62,358 nt of DNA from JAVBLG01 sp031553655 (lineage in GTDB: Bacteria > Desulfobacterota > Desulfovibrionia > Desulfovibrionales > Desulfovibrionaceae): positions 1-62,358 of the forward strand of contig JAVBLG010000001.1 in the NCBI GenBank assembly GCA_031553655.1, read 5' to 3'. The notes below the pieces were generated by a model. The model made no database searches and was not told the DNA's origin. It was given only the letters and a program-made list of their open reading frames with translations. Both the position numbers and the translations under genes were made by a program. Shown piece after piece: positions 55,105 to 62,358 of this stretch. Within the stretch, counting starts at the first letter, position 1; the number at the start of each line of letters is the position of its first letter.

Positions 55105-55746
55105 TTATATTTCTATGCGCTGGCCAAGGCCGCCACTGCCTTCGGAGCCAGAACCGGACGACGAGCTTTCACTCTGCTGTTTTTGAAGCAGAGTCATAAG
55201 CTTGCTGGTGAGCGTGGTTACCTCAGTCTGTATGGTAGTCACCTCGTCACTCCCTCCAGCTGAGGCCTTCCCCGCGCCGCTCCCGCCTTCCGCATCGGCC
55301 TCAGCCGAGCTGGAACCGGACGAAGAAGAACTCTTTGCGCTCTTGGCCTTTTGCTGGGCCTGCATCAAACGTTGCTGGGCTTCCTGCAACTCCTGCTGTA
55401 CTTCGCGAATTTCTTCCGCCAAATCGCTAGCATCTTCTTCGCTGTCCTCGCTACTGCTTTCGCTGCCGCCACCACCGCCCATTACCTGACCGGCGGCAAC
55501 ACCGCTTTTGCTTGATGCGGCTGCACTGCCGCCCACCAGAGACGCCGTGGCGGCATCTCCGGACTCTGTGCCGGAAGCGCTGAGCGCGCGAGCTTCATCC
55601 GAAATGGTTACGGTGTCTGTGTCAGTGGAGCCAAGTTTAAACCCCTTCTTCGAGTCCTTGCCACTGTCAGCGCCTGTAGTGCCATTGGCCCAATCGGCAT
55701 AAATGGCGGTTCCCGCCAAGCCCATGCTGTCCACACTGGATACCAT
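55105..55746 (-). CDS. Ser/Gly/Ala-rich coiled-coil protein with a DTVTISDEAR motif
   Basis: 213 residues, no classical signal peptide or membrane helix. The N-terminal part (1-60) has a short leader-like stretch MVSSVDSMGLAGTAIYADWA and then DTDTVTISDEARALS (about residues 43-57), a motif I associate with small Desulfovibrio proteins and loosely with FlgM-like or flagellar export substrates. The centre is low complexity with a coiled coil (EEIREVQQELQEAQQRLMQAQQKAK, about 110-137), followed by serine runs and a second helix (TIQTEVTTLTSKLMTLLQKQQ). Possibly related to FlxA-like proteins. A secreted or structural role beside the chaperone/cargo pair is a guess. Confidence 0.7.
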   Translation of the reverse strand: MVSSVDSMGLAGTAIYADWANGTTGADSGKDSKKGFKLGSTDTDTVTISDEARALSASGTESGDAATASLVGGSAAASSKSGVAAGQVMGGGGGSESSSEDSEEDASDLAEEIREVQQELQEAQQRLMQAQQKAKSAKSSSSSGSSSAEADAEGGSGAGKASAGGSDEVTTIQTEVTTLTSKLMTLLQKQQSESSSSGSGSEGSGGLGQRIEI

Positions 55747-56047
55747 ATAATCCTCTCTTTAAGAGTAAAAGCGGCGCGCCCCGTAGATTCCCCTCTCCGT
55801 TAAGCGCCGCGAGTCTGTAGCGGAAAAGTTTACATTGCGCCTCAATATTATGCAAAAATGATGCCATACCCTAGAGAATCACCACATCACACCAGCCAAG
55901 GGAAAATTTGATTGACAAGACGACGAAGTCCAGGAAATCCTTTTTGTAACCTCTTCCTCCAGGGGAGAGCAATCTGCGCGGTTCCTATCCGCTGTGGATT
56001 GAAACAGGGCTACCCGTTCAACCAAAAATTTCACCAGGAGAGCCGCC
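55747..56047. other. 301-nt intergenic region upstream of the chaperone gene
   Basis: No gene seen. It separates two divergent genes. TTGATTGACAAG at about 55910 offers -35-like hexamers, but I find no well-spaced -10. CAGGAG (56035-56040) serves the chaperone start at 56048. Confidence 0.4.
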
Positions 56048-56959
56048 ATGCCTGAGATTTTAACAAAATTAATGAAACGCTATGCCGAAGAAGCCGGGCT
56101 TTCCGGACAGCTGGCCGAAGAAGCCGCCGAAGCGTCGGCCGACGAAGGGCGCTACATGCTTGACTTTGGCGGTGTCTCCTGCGCGCTGGCTCTTGAAAAA
56201 GGGGAAAAGCTTCAGCCCGATCTTGTAGCGGCCGCTCATTTCAGCGTAATTAATCGTGAAACTGCTGACCCCGAAGAACTGCTGGCCCGTCTGAAGGCTA
56301 TTTTGGGTACGCCCCCCACGTTGGCCGCTGCTGTGCCGGTTTTCAACTCCAGTTTAAATTCTCTGGGCATTATGGCCCGTCGCCCGGTGCGGTCTTTTAC
56401 TGAAGAAAATTTTTTGGACTGGATGAATGACCTTGAACGCACATGCCGGGAGGCTGAAAACGGCAAAACGTCTGATAATCTGAAAGTGCCTGGCGAAACC
56501 GCAAAAGGCGAAAAATACGGGCGTCAGGCCACTACCATGCCGCTCGAGCCGCTTCTTGATCTGTTCAGCAAAAACGGAGCACCGCTTCCTCCCGGCAACG
56601 GCTTCTGGAAGCTGCCCTTTCAGGACGCACCCATATTCATAAGCTTCAATCCTTATAACGGAAGGGCCGAGGCCAGAACCCTGCTCGCCTCTGATAATTT
56701 CATAATTGACGACCTGCTGGGTATGCTGTCCGTAAACCTGTCCCTTGGCGGAGATTCCGCCTTTGCCCTTACCGGGCGACAGATATGGCTATGCACTCCA
56801 TTCTACCCCGAAACAATGGATCCGGCTGATCTGCCCGAACTTCTGAGCCGCCACCAAAACCTTTGCGCCAATGCGCGGAACGCATTGGTGAAGAAAACGG
56901 ACGAGCCCACAGCGGAGGAATCTCCCATGCCATTCTCCGCCAATTACCTGAGGGTATAA
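56048..56959 (+). CDS. Tandem CesT-like (type III secretion class I) chaperone fold protein
   Basis: 303 residues, acidic, no signal peptide. The first half (about 1-140) has the order helix, strand, strand, helix, strand, helix of CesT/SycE chaperones: ILTKLMKRYAEEAGL, GRYMLDFGGVSCALALEKGEKL, LVAAAHFSVI, PEELLARLKAILG, NSLGIMARRPVRSFTEENFLDWMNDLERTC. The second half (about 165-290) repeats it: EPLLDLFSKNG, GFWKLPFQDAPIFISFNP, DDLLGMLSVNLSLGGDSAFALTGRQIWLCTPF, DLPELLSRHQNLCANAR. The GGDSAFAL-R-IWL-TP segment is the best match. I read it as two chaperone domains in one chain. The next gene, 168 nt downstream, encodes the likely client. This is inferred from patterning, not from a profile search. 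Confidence 0.6.
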   Translation: MPEILTKLMKRYAEEAGLSGQLAEEAAEASADEGRYMLDFGGVSCALALEKGEKLQPDLVAAAHFSVINRETADPEELLARLKAILGTPPTLAAAVPVFNSSLNSLGIMARRPVRSFTEENFLDWMNDLERTCREAENGKTSDNLKVPGETAKGEKYGRQATTMPLEPLLDLFSKNGAPLPPGNGFWKLPFQDAPIFISFNPYNGRAEARTLLASDNFIIDDLLGMLSVNLSLGGDSAFALTGRQIWLCTPFYPETMDPADLPELLSRHQNLCANARNALVKKTDEPTAEESPMPFSANYLRV

Positions 56960-57127
56960 TTTCGGGTCAACTGCAAACTTTAAAGCCGACGGCAGTCACA
57001 GCGGATAAAGGTTTGGCATCTTCCTTGCTGATTAACGTATATACGCCAACAACGTTGGGGCTTTTCACCACAGCGGCTATCTGCCATAACTGACGGTGAA
57101 TCCCCATAAAACAAAAAGGAAATCGCC

Positions 57128-59527
57128 ATGCCTAACGAACTGAACGTTTCCGCTGGACATCTCGCCCAGTTGCAGGATTTCAGAAATTTCGGTTTTAAAA
57201 GTGAAGATATTATCAAGCTGGCCGAACGTGAAGGCAAATTCACTCTTGACGACCAGGGCAAGCTCACTGTCATCAATCCTCCGGCCGGAAGAGACGGTAC
57301 GGTTGTACGCTTTTTCAAAGGCATTTTCAGCTCGTCTTACCGGGCCGAGCAACGCATTCTCGACCGCATGGAATCTCTGGATCGAAATGCGGCGTTTTCC
57401 AAAGAATTATTCAATAAGGCAAGATATTTTTACAACAGCGGTGAAATACATGGCCGATCCCAGATCGACCGCTGGGGCACTGTTTTCGGCGCGGGTGTGG
57501 AGCGGCTGCGTGACCAGACCATAACTCCGGCAAATTTAAAAATTGCGGTTGAAGCGGCTTGGGCCGAGGTGGAAGCTAACAGAATACCCGAGGCGATCAA
57601 AATGGCCCTTGATTCCGGGGCCGGAATAATGTTCACCCCCGCCGCAACTCTGGATTTCCGTTCATTTTTCAGAGACGGCAGCAGCTTTGATCTTAAGCAG
57701 ATTTCATTGCCCAACATAGTGCGCAATCTTGAAGGGCAAATAATTCGCGGCGAAAATATAAGCGTGAACGGCGAATCACTATTGTCCGCCCAGGCCCAGG
57801 GCCGATTGCGGGAACTTGTGGCCGCCCCGCCGCGTGAGCTTTCGTTGGCGCAGAATGATGAATTGGCCTCATTGCGTGCCAAACTTGTTCGCAACCTTGC
57901 CAACGCTGTTGCCCATTATACCAATCAAGCCATGCGCGACGGAGCTCACCCAGGCACTGCCGCATCCAATTCCCTCAACCTGCTGCGAACTTTGGAAGCG
58001 AACCACGCTTTGGAAGAAGCCTTTATTCCCAAGTATAAGCCGGAACCGGAAAACGCGCGGCCCTTCGTTCTTTCCGACACCACTCCATTTTACCTCAACA
58101 ACCACGAGGGCGGCCAGCACCCCAAATATGCGGACACCAAGCTTGTGCAAAGGGCACTTTCATTTTTCAGAGGCGATCAATTCAAGGCCGCCGAATTGGT
58201 GGCCAACTGCCTAATGCAGGGTGTGAAGGTTAAGCATCTTGAATCCGCCATATCCGTAGGTGGCGAAATTTTTGACGTGGCGAGAAACTCCACCGTGCGG
58301 AACATCATTGATGATCCCATGCAGGTATTCAGGAATCTCAACAGTATAAAGAGGGAAACAACAGCTCTGGGCGCTGAACAGATGACAGGGGCCGATGACA
58401 TGATGAGTGTCTACGACACTGCCCTGCTTCTAACGTCGATGCGCGGAGATGACATTGGGGAAAAGTGCCTGCCAGTGGACGAAATGGCGCGAATAACGGC
58501 CGCAATTCGTCATATTGATATTCAGGGAGAAGGAGCGGCGCGCACGTTGGCGGATGTAATGAGCGCGGCTTTTGCCAGAGCGCATCTGGTTCCGGCCATA
58601 GTTGGAAGCAGCAGCAACGCGGAACTGGAATCAGCCCTTACCGCCATAGACGCCCAGGGCGTGCGCCATCATGAAATCAACCTGCGTCTTGACTCCGCGG
58701 AAACAGGCAGGTTGTTTCGAGAACAGAATGTACAGCCTACTACAATGCATTCGCGGGTCTTGGGTTTCCTTTGTGGAGAAGCTCTCCGGGCTCAGCCCGA
58801 AGGCAATCTGGAAGCGGACAGGCGAGTGATCGACGCCACCATAGCCGCCAACATATTCAATGTAACCCATCCGGAAGAGGCCAAGGAACGTATCGCCCAA
58901 AATCTGATCGGGCAATTCGCCTTTCAACCAAATTTACTCGAAATTCTTAATAACCTGCGGGATATGCGCAATGCCTGCATGAGCGACACACTGGCTTTTC
59001 AGATCGAACGCGGCCGATCGGTAGGCGCTGATGATGCCAACATGATGACGAACATTTTCGCCAATGCTATGCGCCATGCGGACACGGAACTTATGTCCAG
59101 GGTTTCCGTAAACGTGAGCCGTAACCACGACTTGCAAAGCATTATCCGCTCCACAGGAGCCAGCCTGGTAATGTCGGCGGCATCCCCTGAAGAATACGGC
59201 ATAAAGACCAATGGCTCCACTCTTGAAGCGCTGGATATAAGAAACATTTTAGCCGCGCTGCACACCGGCATGGAAGGATTCCTCGCCGGGGTGGAAAAGG
59301 GGCTGGGGTTGCCCGAAGTAATCGTTGAAGAAAAGCCTGGGGCAGTTGAAGCCGGAAAGCCCGAAAATGCTCAGGAACACCAAAAGACCACAACCCGCAT
59401 CCTGTCAGCTATGGAGGCTGCGGGAAATCTTCCCGCTTCCGGAGTGAGCGAATCGGTGCGGAATGCGCTGACGGATTTTCTCGGTTCATACAATATCACA
59501 TGTGAAGATGTGCGTAGGATCATATAA
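57128..59527 (+). CDS. Large predicted secreted cargo/effector-like protein, unknown function
   Basis: 799 residues, no Sec signal, no membrane helix. AGGA lies 7 nt before the ATG at 57128. The N terminus (MPNELNVSAGHLAQLQDFRNFGF) is polar with a short helical segment, compatible with type III export signals, which have no fixed motif. The rest is mostly helical with regular short repeats of asparagine, alanine and leucine (for example EMARITAAIRHIDIQGEGAARTLADVMSAAFARAH; NLLEILNNLRDMRNACMSD). I recognise no catalytic motif. Residues 100-230 and 470-730 look like separate helical domains. The link to the upstream chaperone is by adjacency and same strand. It could instead be a cytoplasmic or phage-like protein. 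Confidence 0.7.
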   Translation: MPNELNVSAGHLAQLQDFRNFGFKSEDIIKLAEREGKFTLDDQGKLTVINPPAGRDGTVVRFFKGIFSSSYRAEQRILDRMESLDRNAAFSKELFNKARYFYNSGEIHGRSQIDRWGTVFGAGVERLRDQTITPANLKIAVEAAWAEVEANRIPEAIKMALDSGAGIMFTPAATLDFRSFFRDGSSFDLKQISLPNIVRNLEGQIIRGENISVNGESLLSAQAQGRLRELVAAPPRELSLAQNDELASLRAKLVRNLANAVAHYTNQAMRDGAHPGTAASNSLNLLRTLEANHALEEAFIPKYKPEPENARPFVLSDTTPFYLNNHEGGQHPKYADTKLVQRALSFFRGDQFKAAELVANCLMQGVKVKHLESAISVGGEIFDVARNSTVRNIIDDPMQVFRNLNSIKRETTALGAEQMTGADDMMSVYDTALLLTSMRGDDIGEKCLPVDEMARITAAIRHIDIQGEGAARTLADVMSAAFARAHLVPAIVGSSSNAELESALTAIDAQGVRHHEINLRLDSAETGRLFREQNVQPTTMHSRVLGFLCGEALRAQPEGNLEADRRVIDATIAANIFNVTHPEEAKERIAQNLIGQFAFQPNLLEILNNLRDMRNACMSDTLAFQIERGRSVGADDANMMTNIFANAMRHADTELMSRVSVNVSRNHDLQSIIRSTGASLVMSAASPEEYGIKTNGSTLEALDIRNILAALHTGMEGFLAGVEKGLGLPEVIVEEKPGAVEAGKPENAQEHQKTTTRILSAMEAAGNLPASGVSESVRNALTDFLGSYNITCEDVRRII

Positions 59528-59693
59528 AAAAATGTCTTATAAATTTCCTGGTAAATAACACTCTTGTCCTGTCTGTCGCGTTGTTCTATGGGTAACATAC
59601 AGAGTTGTTCTGAACTAAATGCCGGCCTCACATCCGCCTGAATACAAACTCTGAAGTGTTCACCTTTTGATGGATTTTTTCAGGAGAATGAAT

Positions 59694-61295
59694 ATGAACA
59701 GACGCGATTTTATCAAGTTTATAAGTCTGACAGGTCTAGGTTGCGCTTTTCCATCGGGATTGAGCTATGCCTTGGCCGCATCCAGGCGAGCCCTGCCTGT
59801 GCCCGGTCTGCTCAAGGTCGATGCAACTGGAAGAATGGCTCTGACCGTAGGGCGCGGCCAGACAAGTTGGAAACAAACTCCAACGAGCACATGGGGATAC
59901 AACGGCCCCCTGCTCGGCCCCGCTCTGTCTCTGCGTCGGGGACAAAAGGTTTCCATGGAGGTGCGAAATTACCTGACGGAAACCACAACGGTGCATTGGC
60001 ACGGCCTGGAAATACCCGGAACTTCCGACGGTGGCCCTCAGGCCATGATCGAAGCCGGAGCAGTATGGAAAGCTACTCTGCCCATTGAACAAAAAGCCGC
60101 AACCTGCTGGTACCACCCCCACATGCATGGTAAAACAGGCAAGCAGGTGGCCATGGGCCTGGGCGGCCTTCTGCTTATTGAAGATGAGGAAAGCGACAAA
60201 CTGCCACTTTCAAAAAAATGGGGAGAAGACGATGTGCCCCTGCTCCTTCAGGACAAGCGCCTGAATGCATCCGCGCAAATAGACTATGCCCTGGATATTG
60301 TCAGCGCGTCAGTGGGCTGGTTCGGCGACTTTTTGCTGGCCAACGGCAGCCTGTACCCCGAGCATAGCCCGCCGCGCGGCTGGTTGCGCCTGCGCCTGCT
60401 CAACGGCTGCAATGCGCGCTCATTGAGCCTTGCCTGCAGTGACAAGCGCCCACTGTACGTCATAGCCGGCGACGGGGGTTTTCTCCCCGAGCCGGTGAAG
60501 TTGCAGGAACTTACCGTATATCCGGCCGAACGCTTTGAACTGATGATTGATTGCGACGACGGTAACCCCTTCGACCTGATAAGCCTGCCCACGCGGCAAA
60601 TGGGCATGCGCCTGCCTCCATTCGACAAGCCTTTGCCGGTGCTGCGCATCACCCCATCCCTACGGAACGGGCACAAAATCCTTCCGGATCGTCTCGTCAC
60701 GCTGCCGGCCCTGCCTTCACTTGAGGGACTGCCGGTGCGAACTCTGCATCTGGCCATGGATCCCAGGCTGGACATGCAAGGTATGATGGAATTAATGAAG
60801 CGCTATGGCAAGGAAGCCATGAGTGGAACAGATATGAATATGGACATGAAAGGGCAAATGGGTTCTGACGGCATGATGCACGACGGAACAGGTGCGCATG
60901 GAGGTATGCACGGGACGATGAACGGGATGAGTAAAGAACCTTTTGACCTGTTCCGGGCCAACAGCATCAACGGACGCCCCTTTACCATGAACACCGCCGC
61001 ATTCAATGTGAAACAAGGGCAATACGAACGTTGGATTATCTCCGGAAAAGGAGATATGATGCTCCACCCCTTCCATATTCATGGGGGCCAGTTCCGCATT
61101 TTACGCGAAAATGGCGCTGAACCTCAGGAACACCGCCGAGGTTTGAAAGATGTGGTCTCCGTGCATGGCAAGGAAAGCGAAGTTCTTGTGCGCTTCATGC
61201 ACCCCGCCCCCCCGGAACGCATGTATATGGCCCACTGTCACCTTCTGGAACATGAGGACACCGGAATGATGCTGGCATTCACCGTAAGCGCATAG
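59694..61295 (+). CDS. cueO: Periplasmic multicopper oxidase (CueO-like)
   Basis: I start at the ATG 59694 (CAGGAG, 7-nt spacer), giving 533 residues; the frame is open from 59667. Tat signal peptide with RRDFIK, then a hydrophobic stretch. Copper motifs are all present: HWHG, WYHPHMHG, HPFHIHGGQF and HCHLLEHED (type 1 and the trinuclear sites). A methionine- and histidine-rich insert (about residues 380-420, with GQMGSDGMMHDG and HGGMHGTMNGM) resembles the CueO copper-binding helix. CueO oxidises Cu(I) to Cu(II) using oxygen. Stands alone between the cargo gene and fabI. Confidence 0.93.
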   Translation: MNRRDFIKFISLTGLGCAFPSGLSYALAASRRALPVPGLLKVDATGRMALTVGRGQTSWKQTPTSTWGYNGPLLGPALSLRRGQKVSMEVRNYLTETTTVHWHGLEIPGTSDGGPQAMIEAGAVWKATLPIEQKAATCWYHPHMHGKTGKQVAMGLGGLLLIEDEESDKLPLSKKWGEDDVPLLLQDKRLNASAQIDYALDIVSASVGWFGDFLLANGSLYPEHSPPRGWLRLRLLNGCNARSLSLACSDKRPLYVIAGDGGFLPEPVKLQELTVYPAERFELMIDCDDGNPFDLISLPTRQMGMRLPPFDKPLPVLRITPSLRNGHKILPDRLVTLPALPSLEGLPVRTLHLAMDPRLDMQGMMELMKRYGKEAMSGTDMNMDMKGQMGSDGMMHDGTGAHGGMHGTMNGMSKEPFDLFRANSINGRPFTMNTAAFNVKQGQYERWIISGKGDMMLHPFHIHGGQFRILRENGAEPQEHRRGLKDVVSVHGKESEVLVRFMHPAPPERMYMAHCHLLEHEDTGMMLAFTVSA

Positions 61296-61322
61296 AACCG
61301 AATGAAGTAAACAAGATGCTCG

Positions 61323-61382
61323 TTGGCCTCAGGGCTGAGGCGTCTCAGCGCGGAGGCCAGAAGTACTTGCAGCAGCAAGTTC
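61323..61382 (+). repeat. Short tandem-hairpin element, family 3, copy 2
   Basis: TTGGCCTC (61323-61330) pairs with GAGGCCAG, enclosing GCTGAG-GCGT-CTCAGC. The next hairpin is ACTTGC-AGCA-GCAAGT. The segment 61333-61382 aligns with 41791-41838. It follows the cueO-like gene by about 30 nt. Confidence 0.6.
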
Positions 61383-61412
61383 CCGAATATGTTAGCGTTA
61401 GTTTGAAAAAGA

Positions 61413-61466
61413 TTGTCCTCCGGCTGCCCACACGCTTAACGGCGGTTCCGGAGGACAAATTATTTT
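61413..61466 (+). terminator. Hairpin between the cueO-like gene and fabI (convergent)
   Basis: TTGTCCTCCGG (61413-61423) pairs with CCGGAGGACAA (61448-61458), an 11-bp perfect stem, followed by ATTATTTT. The loop is 24 nt, so it is a moderate terminator candidate. Confidence 0.6.
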
Positions 61467-61498
61467 CAGCTATATTGTGGAGAATAAATAATATTTAA

Positions 61499-62266
<768 letters not shown>

Positions 62267-62296
62267 ATTCAGTCTCCAGAATAATTTTTTGCGATA

Positions 62297-62358
62297 TGTG
62301 GGGGAAGGAGAAAAAACTTTTTGAAAAAAGTTTTTTCTCCTTCCCCCACACCCCCATC
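62297..62358. repeat. Perfect long palindrome with C-rich edge motif, family 4, copy 2
   Basis: TGTGGGGGAAGGAG (62297-62310) and the following AAAAAACTTTTT pair with AAAAAGTTTTTT and CTCCTTCCCCCACA (ending 62350), a stem of about 26 bp with almost no loop. The edge motif CCTTCCCCC-ACA-CCCCCATC is at 62339-62358 and is cut by the window end. It sits upstream of fabI. Confidence 0.7.

Noticed and set aside
56863..57093. A 76-codon open frame bridging the chaperone and cargo genes
   Set aside because: Out of frame with the chaperone end and without a ribosome site; the gap 56960-57127 shows nothing else clear.

Overview
The window looks like chromosome from a Gram-negative, probably anaerobic member of the Desulfovibrionaceae (Desulfobacterota). 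This is inferred from the protein families and their order: a yicC-remA-gmk-pyrF-recJ block flanked by TPR and AMIN-domain proteins, an NFACT (RqcH-like) protein beside a DksA/TraR zinc-finger protein, an iron-sulfur type single-chain L-serine dehydratase, a VKOR-thioredoxin fusion, and liv and dpp ABC operons. No database search was possible, so the family-level assignment is a judgement.

Layout. 0-2.3 kb: an accessory edge with a RelE/HigB-type toxin-antitoxin pair, two small unidentified envelope proteins and tRNA-Leu(TAA). 2.3-5.4 kb: pgpA, the NFACT gene and dksA. 5.5-10.8 kb: a tightly packed minus-strand cluster (dehydrogenase, HpcH/HpaI aldolase, SDR epimerase, KdsB-like cytidylyltransferase, hexapeptide acyltransferase) that looks like a pathway to a CMP-activated sugar acid. 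10.9-11.8 kb: a membrane protein, a truncated gene and a repeat junction. 11.8-17.3 kb: the complete dppABCDF-type ABC importer. 17.6-20.6 kb: two exported proteins and sdaA. 21.0-29.3 kb: rpoB-rpoC, here without rplJ-rplL upstream. 29.6-39.2 kb: VKOR-Trx, argC, recJ, TPR1, pyrF, gmk, remA, yicC, AMIN protein and TPR2, all on the minus strand. 39.3-41.7 kb: a small FAH-family gene remnant, an EamA transporter, a YqiA-like esterase and a ferritin-like protein. 41.9-46.6 kb: livKHMGF. 46.8-54.9 kb: a double M16 peptidase, then a TetR regulator divergent from an RND efflux pair with a clear promoter and operator. 55.1-59.5 kb: a low-complexity coiled-coil protein, a tandem CesT-like (type III secretion) chaperone and a 799-residue candidate cargo protein. 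59.7-62.3 kb: a CueO-like multicopper oxidase and fabI.

The most striking feature outside the genes is the density of repeated, hairpin-forming intergenic elements. Four copies of one long palindromic family share a core resembling GTGTACTCTTCNGGTACTC. Two copies of a multi-hairpin element differ by compensatory base changes that keep their stems. Two copies of a short tandem-hairpin element occur, one of them in the livK leader. A C-rich edge motif occurs three times. These lie almost entirely at gene 3' ends, and several sit at places where gene order or gene integrity is broken (rpoB upstream region, truncated membrane gene, recJ 3' end). The best candidates for undescribed biology are these elements, the chaperone/cargo cassette at 56-59.5 kb, and the sugar-acid cluster at 5.7-9.8 kb.
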